Assembly: GCF_963678975.1 (NCBI RefSeq)
Contig: NC_089275.1
Span: forward strand, 35,193,819 to 35,257,818
DNA: 64,000 nt
Reading direction: 5' to 3'
Source of the DNA: Dysidea avara
Lineage: Eukaryota > Porifera > Demospongiae > Dictyoceratida > Dysideidae
Both the position numbers and the translations under genes were made by a program. The notes under the pieces were generated by a model that saw nothing but the letters and a program-made list of their open reading frames with translations, had not been told where the DNA came from and did no database searches. Shown piece by piece: positions 10,598 to 21,197 of this stretch (position 1 is the stretch's first letter; each line of letters begins with the position of its first letter).

Positions 10598-13500
10598 ATG
10601 GACGAAATCCAGCGTCTGAAAGGATCACGTGCAGCTTACCGCTCCCATGTAACGCGCACTCTTAAGAAACTTGACGATGTTTTAGAGAAAGATGACCCCC
10701 TTTCAGACCCTGACATTGCTAAGCTGACTTGTCATGTGGAACAACTAACCCAGAAGAAAGAAGTTTTACAACAGTTGAACACTCAAATAGCTGCAGCATT
10801 GCAGACCAGTGATGATCTACAGAGTGACATCTTGGAATCAGAAGAAATCCAAGATACCATTATGGAATATGTCAGCATGGTTAAGCATCGTGTGGAGTCA
10901 ACTCGCCCACCTCCACCGGCTTCACGGCCTTTAAATGCTACTGCTCCACTGTTCACACCAACAGTACCTACAAGAGAACCTGTAAGTCGCCTACCCAAGC
11001 TAAGTTTGCCAACCTTTTCAGGAGATACATTAATGTGGCAAAGTTTCCGAGATTCCTTTGACGCAGCTGTGCACAACTGTCCCTCAATTACCAAGATACA
11101 GAAGTTTAACTACCTAAAAGCACAGCTACACGGAGATGCTTTAAGGACAATTGCAGGATTGCCACTTACAGAAAGCAACTATGACGATGCTATTACCTTA
11201 CTGACAAGGAAGTATGGTCAACCACACAAAATTGTCCAAGCACATATGCAAGCCCTCATAGAAATTGCTAGCCCAACCAACTCCCTGTCTAGTCTGCAAC
11301 TATTTTACGACACGATTGAGATGCATATCAGAGGATTGAAAGCCCTGGGAACAACTGAGGAATCTTATGGAGCCATGCTTGTCCCTATCATACTGACTAG
11401 ATTACCGATTGACATCCGTAGAAACCTTGCCCGTGAACATGGCAGCTCTGAATGGACCATTAATCAACTCAAAGAAGCAATTCTGAAGGAGATAGGGGTA
11501 CTAGAGTCTGTATTGTCACCCTTACACAAGCACTCTTATGAAACTCATATGGACCCAATGACCACTGCTCTCCACACCAATACTAATAGTCACCATACAC
11601 AACGAAGCAGGAGTAGCTGTTTGTTTTGTAAAGGGACACACCCTTCAACACGATGTGAGAAAGTGAAAAATCCTAACCAACGTCTTGAAATAGTAAAGAA
11701 GGGAAAGAATTGCTTTAACTGCTTGGGACACCACAGAGTCTCACAGTGTACATCAAAATTTCGTTGTAAGTCCTGCAAGCAGAAACACCACTCTAGCCTT
11801 TGTGGTGCTGAATTTACCAAACCACCAGATGTCACGGTAAAGCCTGAAACCACTTCACAGACTACTATGGAACAAAGGACAGCAGTTACCACCACAACAG
11901 AGACAACATCAGACAATCCAACAGCCGTCACTGCTGCAATCATTCCACCAGGCTCTACAACTAAACCAGTCAACAGTTCTGTTTGCTTATTGAAAACAGC
12001 AGTAGCCTCAGTTTGTGCTAACGGAAGGCGCACAGATGCTAATATACTATTTGATGAGGGAGCACAACGCTCATTTATGTCCAACAAGTTAGCAAAGAAA
12101 CTCAGAATCTCCCCATATAGCTGTGAAAATATCAACATTTCTGCATTTGGAGGAGAACCAACAGCCTTCAAACAGCTAGGGGTGACGACCATTGATGTTG
12201 AAACACTGTCAGGAGAACATATCACCCTATCAGTTTTGTTGGTGCCCATGATCGCTGCACCTTTGCAGAACACATGCCACACCCAGTTATTACAAATGAA
12301 ACATTTGAATGGTCTCCAATTGGCTAACCCAGTCACGAAGGACAGCATGTTTGAGATATCCCTATTAATTGGTGCAGACTATTACTGGCAGTTTGTGGGT
12401 GACCATATCGTAAGAGGTGAGGGTCCAACAGCCATGCAGTCTAAGTTAGGGTACCTTCTCTCTGGACCTCTCACCCCAGCGACCGCCCCCCTGCTTGAGA
12501 CTAGTGTGCTATATGTTTCCATACCAATTGAGGAGGATAATCTTTCACACCACTGGGAGGCTGAACTCACAACTACAGATATAGGAACTGACACATCAGA
12601 CCAGGACATATTTGATTGTTACCTGCAGTCTCACATCAAACGTGAAGATGACGGTGCTTACTGTGTCAAATTTCCTTGGAAACAGGACCACCCAGCCCTC
12701 CCATCCAACTACACTGTTTGTACAAAGAAGACACGCTCCTTGGCTCGTAAATTAAGTCAAGAACCTGAACTCCTTCAACTTTATGGTAAAATCATCCAAG
12801 AGCAAGAACAACGAGACTTTATTGAGAGGGTGCCTGTTCCAGATCTTTCAGCGGATGTCCACTACATACCACACCACCCAGTTAGGAAGGCGTCGCCAAC
12901 AACTCCAATCCGGATTGTTTACAATTGCAGTTTCCGTTCTTCAGGGAATCCCAGTCTCAATGATTGTCTTCTAACTGGACCTTCGCTTTTGACTGATATG
13001 TGTGGCATTCTCCTTCGTTTTCGATCTCACCCAATTGGGATCTCCACTGATCTGGAAAAGGCCTTTCTACACGTCCGCCTTGATAAAGAAGACAGGAACT
13101 ATACTCGTTTTTTGTGGCTAGCTTCACCTCTTGACCCAGAGAGTGAACTTGTAGTGTACCGCTTTAAGACTGTATTGTTTGGGTCCACAAGCTCCCCGTT
13201 CATGCTCCATGCTACCCTTTTTCGTCACCTTACCTCCTACAATACTCCTGTAGCAAATGACATGAAGAATAATCTATATGTTGATAACATCATTTCTGGT
13301 TGTATGACTACCTTACAAGCTATACAGTATTACAAGGAGTCAAGGTCCATAATGAATGATGCCAAATTTAACTTGAGAGCATGGGCATCGAACTGCACAG
13401 AATTACGGACACTTTCTGCTAAAGAGGACACAGCAGACAATAACACAATTGTTAATCTGTTGGGTCTTTTGTGGAACACGTCTACAGACACCATTGGTTA

Positions 13501-15928
13501 TATAGTGACACAGTTTCACCTCAAGGACCAACCTATCACAAAGAGAAGGGTACTTCAGCTATCATCCAAGATATACGACCCTCTTGGTTTTCTTGCACCT
13601 GTAACCATTCAAGCCAGAATATTGATGCAAGAGTTGTGGCGATGTGGTGTAAGTTGGGATGAACCCTTACAACAGGAACATGTGGACACTTGGCAAAGGA
13701 TTGTTGAACATCTACAGGATACCACAGACATTTTGCTCCCGAGGTGCTACCTAATGCCTATGAGCGATGCACCTAAGAAGTTACATGTTTTTTGCGATGC
13801 AAGTAAGAAAGCTTACGGAGCAGTGATATACATCTGTGAGGGAGATCAAACATCTTTTGTCATGGCTAAGACAAGAGTAGTCCCAATGAAGAGTCACACT
13901 CTCCCTAGACTAGAGTTAATGGCAGCTGTTGTTGGTTCTCGCCTTTGCAAGTTCGTATTGAAGTCTCTTCACCATCTCAGTTTTGATGTTACAATGTGGT
14001 CAGATAGCCAAATCACCTTACATTGGTTATTCAGCAAGAAGAAACTACAACAGTTTGTGTCCAATCGTGTCAATGAGATTCACAGGTTGTTACCCAATTT
14101 CACTTGGCATTACTGTCCCACTGAATGCAACCCAGCAGATCTCCTAACAAGAGGGATATCTTCTCAGTGCCTCAAAACATCTGATCTATGGCACCATGGC
14201 CCAGACTGGTTGACTCAAGAATCCCAATGGCCCACCTGGAATGTCAGTGAAGTTTTGCATTTACAAGTTGAAGAACTTGTCGCAGATACCTGCACACTGG
14301 TAACTCATTCAAGCACAACAATACCAGGTATCCATAACATTGTTCTAGTGTCAAAATACAGTACCCTACAAAGGCTACTACGTGTGTCAGCGTATGTCCT
14401 CAGATTTATCCACAATATCAAACATCATAACAACCACAAGAAAGGACCACTGTCTACTGCAGAGATTGACACAACCCGTCATCAATGGATCTATGTTTGT
14501 CAACACACATCCTTTCATAAGGAAATACACCACCTTCAGACTAACAAGGGTAAGCGAATACCTATTATACGACAACTTCGTTTGTTCCTTGACGAGTTCG
14601 GCTACTTACGCTGTGGCGGGAGGATACATAATGCGCCTGTAAGCTCTGACACCAAGTTTCCCTATCTCATGCCTAAGAGTCATCTTTTGACAAGACTAAT
14701 AGTTTATGCAGTTCACCAGGAACAATTACACACTGGAGTCTCCAATACAGTGGCAGCCTTGAGACAACAGTATTGGATCCCTTCAGGCAGGCAATTAGTG
14801 AAACGGCTGCTCAGGAAATGTGTAGTTTGTCTGAAGGTACTGGGAAAGTCTTATCCAATACCAGAATCACCGCCACTTCCACAATCCCGTACGAAGGAAG
14901 GTAGACCATTTGAGATTACGGGTGTGGACTTTACTGGAGCACTTCATGTGAAGAATTCTGGATGTGACAGTAAGGTATACATATGCCTGTTCACATGTGG
15001 CCTTTCCAGAGCAATACACCTTGAAGTGGTCACAGATCTCAGTACTGAAACCTTCTTGCAGGCATTCCGTAGGTTTGTTTCACGCAAATCATTACCTTCA
15101 GTGATGATATCGGATAATGCCTCAACGTTTGAATCAGCAGCAGAAGAACTAAGAAAACTATTCATTTCAAGGGAACTAGTGGAGGCCTTGAGTGCAAGAG
15201 GAGTAAGATGGAATTTCATACCAAAGCGAGCCCCTTGGTATGGGGGGTTTTGGGAGAGGCTGATTGGAATGACAAAGACTGTTGCAAGGAAGGTGCTTGG
15301 TAGATCATTTATCACTCTGGAGTCGTTGCAGACCTTGGTAGTAGAGATTGAGGCTGTTTTGAACGATCGACCTTTAACTTACCAATCTGCTGACATAACT
15401 GACCCTGAACCTTTGACACCCTCCCACTTGTTGTATGGCCGTCGCATCACCAGTCTTCCCTATGCTATTACTGAGAATGAGGAACTCGCTGATCCCACCT
15501 ATTCAACAGGAACTAGGCTCCGAGATAGGGCTCAGAGGCAAGAGCAATTACTTCATCATTTTCAGACTCGATGGAAGAGAGAATATTTAACTGCCTTGAG
15601 AGAAGCTCACAAAGGTGGAGGTGTCAAGGAGCAAATTGTCAAAGTTGGGGATATAGTACTAGTGCACGATGATGTGCCAAGAGCCCGATGGCGGCTGGCA
15701 GTTATTGAAGAGTTGATCAAGGGTTTAGATGGACTCACAAGGTCAGCTAAGATTCGCACTAAGGCTGGAAGGACTAATAGACCAATCGCAAAATTATATC
15801 CACTTGAAGTGAACTCAGCTAGTGAAACCGCAGCCACTCCAGCAAGTTCAAACAATGAAACTGCTTCTACTGACAATGGTGATGTTCAAGTCTCAATGGA
15901 TGTCAACACTAGCTGTCCAAGAGTATAA
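10598..15928 (+). CDS. BEL/Pao Gag-Pol polyprotein, 1776 aa, intact
   Basis: The ATG lies in a strong context (gccATGG) 172 bp after the LTR. Domains by residue: helical leader 1-125; Gag core of the DUF1759 type from about 131 (LPKLSLPTFSGD) to 290; CCHC-like knuckles about 341-400 (CLFCKGTHPSTRC, CFNCLGHHRVSQC); aspartic protease about 485 (FDEGAQRSF, DUF1758 type); reverse transcriptase about 770-1010 (STDLEKAFLHV, VLFGSTSSPF, YVDN at about 893); RNase H about 1065 (FCDASKKAYGA); integrase zinc finger about 1378 and DDE core with GVDFTG about 1443, ISDNAS about 1505 and ERLIG about 1553; DUF5641-type tail about 1681-1740. The RT motif is YVDN in place of YVDD. No stop or frameshift interrupts the frame. 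It copies element RNA to cDNA and integrates it, and needs no host partner beyond the tRNA primer. Confidence 0.97.
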   Translation: MDEIQRLKGSRAAYRSHVTRTLKKLDDVLEKDDPLSDPDIAKLTCHVEQLTQKKEVLQQLNTQIAAALQTSDDLQSDILESEEIQDTIMEYVSMVKHRVESTRPPPPASRPLNATAPLFTPTVPTREPVSRLPKLSLPTFSGDTLMWQSFRDSFDAAVHNCPSITKIQKFNYLKAQLHGDALRTIAGLPLTESNYDDAITLLTRKYGQPHKIVQAHMQALIEIASPTNSLSSLQLFYDTIEMHIRGLKALGTTEESYGAMLVPIILTRLPIDIRRNLAREHGSSEWTINQLKEAILKEIGVLESVLSPLHKHSYETHMDPMTTALHTNTNSHHTQRSRSSCLFCKGTHPSTRCEKVKNPNQRLEIVKKGKNCFNCLGHHRVSQCTSKFRCKSCKQKHHSSLCGAEFTKPPDVTVKPETTSQTTMEQRTAVTTTTETTSDNPTAVTAAIIPPGSTTKPVNSSVCLLKTAVASVCANGRRTDANILFDEGAQRSFMSNKLAKKLRISPYSCENINISAFGGEPTAFKQLGVTTIDVETLSGEHITLSVLLVPMIAAPLQNTCHTQLLQMKHLNGLQLANPVTKDSMFEISLLIGADYYWQFVGDHIVRGEGPTAMQSKLGYLLSGPLTPATAPLLETSVLYVSIPIEEDNLSHHWEAELTTTDIGTDTSDQDIFDCYLQSHIKREDDGAYCVKFPWKQDHPALPSNYTVCTKKTRSLARKLSQEPELLQLYGKIIQEQEQRDFIERVPVPDLSADVHYIPHHPVRKASPTTPIRIVYNCSFRSSGNPSLNDCLLTGPSLLTDMCGILLRFRSHPIGISTDLEKAFLHVRLDKEDRNYTRFLWLASPLDPESELVVYRFKTVLFGSTSSPFMLHATLFRHLTSYNTPVANDMKNNLYVDNIISGCMTTLQAIQYYKESRSIMNDAKFNLRAWASNCTELRTLSAKEDTADNNTIVNLLGLLWNTSTDTIGYIVTQFHLKDQPITKRRVLQLSSKIYDPLGFLAPVTIQARILMQELWRCGVSWDEPLQQEHVDTWQRIVEHLQDTTDILLPRCYLMPMSDAPKKLHVFCDASKKAYGAVIYICEGDQTSFVMAKTRVVPMKSHTLPRLELMAAVVGSRLCKFVLKSLHHLSFDVTMWSDSQITLHWLFSKKKLQQFVSNRVNEIHRLLPNFTWHYCPTECNPADLLTRGISSQCLKTSDLWHHGPDWLTQESQWPTWNVSEVLHLQVEELVADTCTLVTHSSTTIPGIHNIVLVSKYSTLQRLLRVSAYVLRFIHNIKHHNNHKKGPLSTAEIDTTRHQWIYVCQHTSFHKEIHHLQTNKGKRIPIIRQLRLFLDEFGYLRCGGRIHNAPVSSDTKFPYLMPKSHLLTRLIVYAVHQEQLHTGVSNTVAALRQQYWIPSGRQLVKRLLRKCVVCLKVLGKSYPIPESPPLPQSRTKEGRPFEITGVDFTGALHVKNSGCDSKVYICLFTCGLSRAIHLEVVTDLSTETFLQAFRRFVSRKSLPSVMISDNASTFESAAEELRKLFISRELVEALSARGVRWNFIPKRAPWYGGFWERLIGMTKTVARKVLGRSFITLESLQTLVVEIEAVLNDRPLTYQSADITDPEPLTPSHLLYGRRITSLPYAITENEELADPTYSTGTRLRDRAQRQEQLLHHFQTRWKREYLTALREAHKGGGVKEQIVKVGDIVLVHDDVPRARWRLAVIEELIKGLDGLTRSAKIRTKAGRTNRPIAKLYPLEVNSASETAATPASSNNETASTDNGDVQVSMDVNTSCPRV

Positions 15929-15999
15929 AGAAGTGCTGCTACCAAGGCTCGTGAACATATTAAGAATTGGACTAACACCCTATCCGTGGCCCCGGAGGA

Positions 16000-16202
16000 T
16001 GTCGAGGATTGACTGACTCTATATAGTTAGATTACTGTTGTGACTTTCATTTATGTACTAGGTTAGGTTAGGTATCATGTATGTATGTAATTGTGGGTTT
16101 GAGTTTGGGTCACGTGAGTAGTAAGGTACTTGGCACGTGTTGGCGCTCGGATCGTCTCCGCTCTATCAGTTGATGAAACGCTCCTCCTAGATATCCGTCA
16201 CA
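16000..16202 (+). repeat. 3' LTR of BEL/Pao element
   Basis: Same 203 bp as the 5' LTR with no difference seen. It is preceded by a short purine run (ggagga, 15994-15999) that could be the polypurine tract. It is followed by ACGCT, the right target duplication at 16203-16207. Confidence 0.95.
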
Positions 16203-16430
16203 ACGCTTGAAGCGATTTCGATCAAATTTGGAATGTGGAGGGCTGAAGTTGGAGGGCGTGTCCACAGCAAAAATCGTCTTGTTTCATCAAGGTAGCACTG
16301 AGCTAAGGAGGTGCGAAAAGTGCGTTTTCTTTCTTCCTGTCAATAGACTCACGGGTGTTGCGCGCCGGATTCTTGGGCCGCACGACACACTACCGTGTGT
16401 CTTGATATTGTACAGCTCCTGTGAACTCTT
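16203..16430. repeat. Conserved repeat tail (right part, after BEL insertion)
   Basis: Continues the repeat interrupted at 10222 (tgaagcgatttcgatcaaattt...). It ends near a small hairpin, cacgacacactaccgtgtgtc, at about 16380-16402. The exact outer border is not visible. Confidence 0.45.
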
Positions 16431-17335
16431 TTGTGTATGGGATAAAAAATTATCTGCATGTATATGCAGTTTTTACAAAATTACTTTTAAACATAAACAG
16501 AGGCTTGTTTTGCATGTTACTACTGTAGCTACGTAGCTATAAAAGCCAAAAGTAAGGAGTCATAGCAGCTATACATATTATAGTATCTATTTTGGGCGGA
16601 ATGGACTAGACAATCCATTGCCTTGATGTAATGGGAAAGATTCAGTTACTTGAAACTACAGAAGTTACCCAGAGACCTGAAGCACTGAAACTGTCATTTT
16701 TAGCTAGCTAAATCAGCTATCTAGTTAGTAAAAAAAAACCCGCCCTCCCGCACTTGTATTTTGAGTGCAGGAAGATGAGAAACTAACAGTTAAGTTTATG
16801 TGGCCTAATTATGTAATTTTAGCTTTATACTAGAGTAAGCCACCAATGTTCGACCACCATCGGCTCGGACGCGATTTTTCTTTCAACCCCGCAAAGAAAA
16901 TTTCTTCTCCTGCTATGCCTTTGGAGAGGTCTAGGCCATAAACTCTTGCATGCAAAATTTCAGACCTGCAGCTTTCTTCGTCTGGCTGCAGGAGCTGCAA
17001 AAGTGACCTGTCCGAATGTTCTCATTTCTGGGACAAAAATATGTATTATCGGTCGAGTGGCACTGCTCGTAATGATTGAAGCTGATCAAGTCTTTCTGTG
17101 CTTGATATAAAAGAGCAACTCTTATACTCTCCAAATATATGCAGATATTTAGCTTAGTCCTTATTGGCTGTGAATTACAAAGTTCCAAAGTCACCTCTGT
17201 CGTGCAGTCTTAAATTCGTGCAAATCAAATAGTTACTTATATCAAATTCAAAGCTATTTTTTATGAACATTGAGAGCATCAGCTACCGTTCAATAGTAAA
17301 TAGATACATGCACAATGACCGCACCTTGATTTTTG

Positions 17336-17610
17336 CCAGAATAGCTACATTGCATCATAGATTCTATGATTGCATTTAGGCTTCTTTTTATTTTTATTTA
17401 TTAATGCTTTACAGTACAAGTGCTGAAGGTCTGTAGAACACCTGGTCCTACAGCCTGCTCAAAGTCTTTAGCTACTTAAGTCTTTGAGCAGGCTGTAGGA
17501 CCAGGTGTCCTACAGACCTTCAGCACTTGTGCTGTAAAGCATTAATAAATAAAAATAAAAAGAAGCCTAAATGCAATCATAGAATCTATGATGCAATGTA
17601 GCTATTCTGG
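17336..17610. repeat. Hairpin inside the palindrome's left arm, built from a LINE-like 3' end
   Basis: Arms of about 120 bp: ccagaatagctacattgc ... gcaatgtagctattctgg. The inner part carries gtgctgtaaagcattaataa followed by an A-rich tail, in opposite orientations on the two arms. The same tail phrase occurs at about 43560 (minus strand), which suggests a retroposon 3' terminus captured as an inverted pair. The right arm of the big palindrome lacks this hairpin, so it arose after the palindrome. Confidence 0.7.
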
Positions 17611-18007
17611 AAAAAATCTCTGACAGTAGCAGCCTAGCTACTGCACCCAGCACACATATGCACCATCCAAATCCACTTAAATGGGATTTTGACTAACCCC
17701 TGTCTTAAAAATGTCAAAAGTTTCTCTCCAAAATGTTCAGGACATTAGCCAGACCGAAACACTCTAATAGAACAGTCACCTATTACACAATTGGGAACTC
17801 TGAGGGTCACACCCAGGCATATTCACTTCAATAAGACTATTAATATGTGAATTTCGTTGATTACAACGCTTAAACACTGATTATATGCGATAATACATTG
17901 GCTGATCGTTATATTAGAGTAATCGACTGCTCTATTAGAGTATTTTGATAAGGCTAATGTCCTGGACATTTTGAAGAGAAACTTTTGACATATTTAAGAC
18001 AGGGATT

Positions 18008-18321
18008 CAATGGCGGATCCAGGATGGGGCATTTGGGGCAAATGGCATCCCCCCCCCTCCCCCTTCAAGAAATTGCATACAAGATCGAGATACTCTAATA
18101 GAGGAATCAATTACTCTAATAAAGCAGTCACAATGTTCATGAGGCAGTGCAGCTTACTTATGAAGCTATAAGTAGGATTTTATTTTACATAACATACGTG
18201 ATATGATATATTTGGTAAAGGATAACTAGCTATTATTGTTGTGACCTTTTCTTTTATTTTTGGTCTTCAACTGTTTTTCAGCAAGGTGCCCCCCTCTTTC
18301 CAAACTCTGGATCCGCCCCTG
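18008..18321. mobile_element. MITE with CAATGGCGGATCCAG / CTGGATCCGCCCCTG ends, 5-bp TSD
   Basis: The terminal inverted repeats (about 15 bp) are flanked by GGATT on both sides (18003-18007 and 18322-18326). Removing it restores symmetry of the surrounding palindrome, which confirms an insertion. It has no coding capacity and G/C homopolymers near each end. Superfamily not assigned. Confidence 0.75.
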
Positions 18322-18327
18322 GGATTA

Positions 18328-18706
18328 GGCCACTAATAAATTCTCTGTTTCCCGTCCACCGCCCGCATCTGGTTACTGCCAGCTCTAAATATTCCATTAT
18401 TCCGTATTCTTCTATTATTTTCCGGTTATTCGTGCATACTGATAGGCTCAGTAAAAGCTATGTTGAAACAGTGTCAGCTCACGTGTCAGCAGTGCTATCA
18501 AGTCAGCACAAACTTCACGTTTGTGTTATTTTTGCAACTTACAAAGGAAGGAACAAGCTTAAGCATGCTTTTATGCAGCCTTTTTGGCAAATAATGGCTT
18601 GAAAAGCTAGCCAATCTTATAATGAAATAATGGAAATGGACCGCCCGCCCGCATGCAAATATGCCTGAGTCCAGGACGGGAAACAGAGAATTTATTTGGA
18701 GTGGCC
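18328..18706. mobile_element. PIF/Harbinger-like MITE (GGCCACT ends, TTA TSD)
   Basis: Starts ggccactaataaattctctg and ends in its reverse complement (agagaatttatttggagtggcc). It is flanked by TTA at 18325-18327 and 18707-18709. A 3-bp TTA/TAA duplication is typical of PIF/Harbinger. The body contains the CCGCCCGCAT phrase seen in its relatives at 26048-26461 and near 25905. It inserted next to the MITE at 18008-18321, one nested beside the other. Confidence 0.75.
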
Positions 18707-19810
18707 TTAGTCAAAACCCCATTTAAGTGGATTTGGATTGCGTATATGTGTGCTGGGTACAGTAGCTAGGCTGTTACTGTCAGAGAAGCCTTAATGCAAT
18801 GTAGCTATTCTGGCAAAAATCAAAGTGCGGTGATTGTGCATGTATCTATTTACTACTGAACGGTAGCTGATGCTCTCAATGTTCATAAAAAATAGCTTTG
18901 AATTTGATATAGGTAACTATTTGATTTGCACGAATTTAAGACTGCACGACAGAGGTGACTTTGGAGCTTTGTAATTCACAGCCAATAAGGACTAAGCTAA
19001 ATATCTGCATATATTTGGAGAGTATAAGAGTTGCTCTTTTATATCAAGCACAGAAAGACTTGATCAGCTTCAATCATTACGAGCAGTGCCACTCGACCGA
19101 TAATACATATTTTTATCCGAGAATTGAGAACATTTGGACAGGTTACTTTTGCAGCTCCTGCATGCAGCCAGACGAAGAAAGCTGCAGGTCTGAAATTTTG
19201 CATGCAAGAGTTTATGGCCTAGATCTCTCCAAAGACATAGCAAGAGAAGAAATTTTCTTTGCGGGTTGAAAGAAAAATCGCGTCCGAGCCGATGGTGGTC
19301 GAGCATTGGTGGCTTACTCTACGTAGCTATAGATAGTAGCATGCGTATAGTGCTGCTGCATGCAGTCTACAACTTAACTGTTAGTTTCTCATCCTCAAAA
19401 TACAAGTGCGGAGGGCGGATTTTTATTTTATTTTTTTACTAACTAGATAGCTAAAACGACTCAGAATTCAGTTTTCATAGACTGCTCTAGCAAGGTACTA
19501 ACTTTAAAAGGTGCTGATGGCTGCACTAAGCAACCAGGCAGTGGTGCAAAAAATCCTTGATTAGGTAAGAAAAACGGTGATGCGGGCGGGGATGAGAAAC
19601 TAATAATTAAGTTTATGTGGCCTTATGTGCTTTACCCATCAGAGGAGATGCCAGTGGGTAACACTGCTTGTGGTTGCATGGCGGTTGCACGGTTTTGTGC
19701 TGCATTCCTTGTGTGCACGTCACCTTATGTGAGCAATGGATTCACGGAAGCCACGATAGCTATGGTTTGCTACAAGGTTTTGGACACATGACTAAAGTGT
19801 TTCTGTTCTA

Positions 19811-19950
19811 TACCATATGCGTATTTTGTACCGTACGCGTATGGTATGTACCATACGCGTATGGTACATACCATACGCGTACGGTACGATTTTCCGTACC
19901 ATACGCGTACGGTATGGACATACGCGTATGGTACGTACCATATGCGTATT
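19811..19950. repeat. Cluster of ACCATACGCGTATGGT palindromes
   Basis: About seven overlapping near-palindromes with core ACGCGT or its variant ATGCGT are packed in 140 bp, separated by 2-10 bp. A related cluster with the shared phrase ggtacgattttccgtacc lies at 24202-24297. An open frame through the cluster (repeated VPYAYG) is a by-product of the repeat. Confidence 0.8.
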
Positions 19951-20965
19951 ATGCCTTTTCTCAGTGTCTTCTAGCCTTACCATCACCTAGCTACAATGGG
20001 CTGTCTTTACAAGCATTTCTAGCTGAGTAAACTTAGAACACAACATAATAATCTGCTTACTACTGAGCTATAACTATGTAGATTTATTCATCAGCACACA
20101 CATGCATTTTATCCTTGCCATGCCCATGCATTTCCCACTATATAGTCCTACACTGATGTACCTAAATCTTATGTACATGATCTCACTTTGTCTGCAGAAC
20201 TTCACATGAATGGTACTGTGTATGTATGCTACTTTATAGCTATCAGAAACATGCAGATGGTCTCATACTCAATTATAAATGTGGATAACTGCATGACAAT
20301 GTACAACACAATTAGGTAAATAAGCGAGGAGAGCAATTACAATGTGCATGGTAGCTAGAAGGTTCTAACTGAATTATACATATACTGCTTGTGCAAAGCT
20401 AATAACTTGAAAAATGAACTTTGTAAGTGTCATCAGTTGTGCAACATGCCATGCATGGCTCCTCACTGTATTTGCATTTTGATATACTATATGTACACTC
20501 TTCTTTTGAGGATCCAATTTCTTGTTTACGTACACTTTTCTTGATTATACATACTGTAAATAGTACCTTGCACCACTCACATTCATCACACTGGACCTAC
20601 AGCAAAAATTAATGTGGATGTTAAAGAGTACATTCAGATAAGAGTAGCTAAACACATTGTCTTCCCATCCACAAGCATAACAGTAAGTAGTGAGTAGCTA
20701 TACAACACACTTATAACAATTAAACAATGCTAGATAATATACATTCATTACTGAATTATTCATTAGAACTCATAACAGAACTCACCATAAAATCTTTGCC
20801 ATGTTATGTTTTCCTACTTCATCTCATTAGGCAATGTGCATGCCTCATTCAGTAGCAAAGATTCAGCAAACTGCAGTTTTAAAAAAAAATATTGCACAAT
20901 TAATAGCTATGCACATCAGTCTTAGAGTATAGCATGTCTAATATTGCTATAAGTTACAGCCATGT
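19951..20965. other. Intergenic, no feature recognised
   Basis: AT-rich DNA with many stops in all frames. I see no repeat, conserved motif or splice-linked coding segment. Confidence 0.5.
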
Positions 20966-20969
20966 AGGT

Positions 20970-21197
20970 TTACATTAATTTGCAAACTGAAACATTACTT
21001 TCTCTACAGTTATTATATCTCTTTCCTACCTCCCTCAATGTTATTGTATCAGCATTCTCCAGGTCTTCCTCTGTTTGAGCAATCATTACAATGTACTTCT
21101 TGAGCTCATCTGATTGTAATTGTCTGCTCAACACTCCTTTAGTGCATGCCACCAGGCATAAATATCCATTTTTAAGTAACAAATTAAAGGTAAACAA
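20970..21197 (-). CDS. Possible internal coding exon, minus strand, unrecognised
   Basis: On the minus strand an open stretch contains an acidic helical sequence (LQSDELKKYIVMIAQTEEDL) ending ...TLRE before a donor-like gag|gtagga near 21028. An acceptor-like ctaaag lies near 21145. Amino-acid composition looks protein-like, unlike the shadow frames around it. No partner exon was identified and I recognise no family. Confidence 0.25.
   Translation of the reverse strand: MFTFNLLLKNGYLCLVACTKGVLSRQLQSDELKKYIVMIAQTEEDLENADTITLREVGKRYNNCRESNVSVCKLM

Larger units (their letters stand above)
10223..16202 (+). mobile_element. Full-length BEL/Pao LTR retrotransposon (5980 bp)
   Basis: The element has 203-bp LTRs starting TG and ending CA, a primer-binding site right after the 5' LTR, one uninterrupted Gag-Pol frame, and a 5-bp ACGCT duplication at its borders. 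Protein order (Gag, zinc knuckles, protease, RT, RNase H, integrase, DUF5641-like tail) is that of BEL/Pao. The two LTRs read as identical, so insertion is recent and the copy may still be active. It interrupts an older repeat, and the empty site can be read by joining 10222 to 16208. Confidence 0.96.
16715..19455. repeat. Giant imperfect palindrome, arms ~0.7-1.1 kb
   Basis: Left arm blocks 16715-17360 and 17605-17770 return in reverse complement at 18780-19455 and, once inserts are removed, at about 17945-18003 plus 18707-18780. Landmarks include agtaagccaccaatg at 16846 versus cattggtggcttact at 19303, and the same 60-residue open frame in both arms (minus strand 16931-17194, plus strand 18955 onward). 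The frame is probably a by-product and not a gene. The arms differ at scattered bases, so this is a real sequence and not a collapsed or inverted assembly. The central loop is about 17780-17930. Confidence 0.85.

Noticed and set aside
11590..12348. 252-codon minus-strand frame inside the BEL element
   Set aside because: Shadow of the Gag-Pol frame; no independent features.
16931..17194. Same protein-like frame in both arms of the palindrome (also 18955-19269)
   Set aside because: Preserved because the arms are inverted copies; it has frame differences at its end and no known motif.
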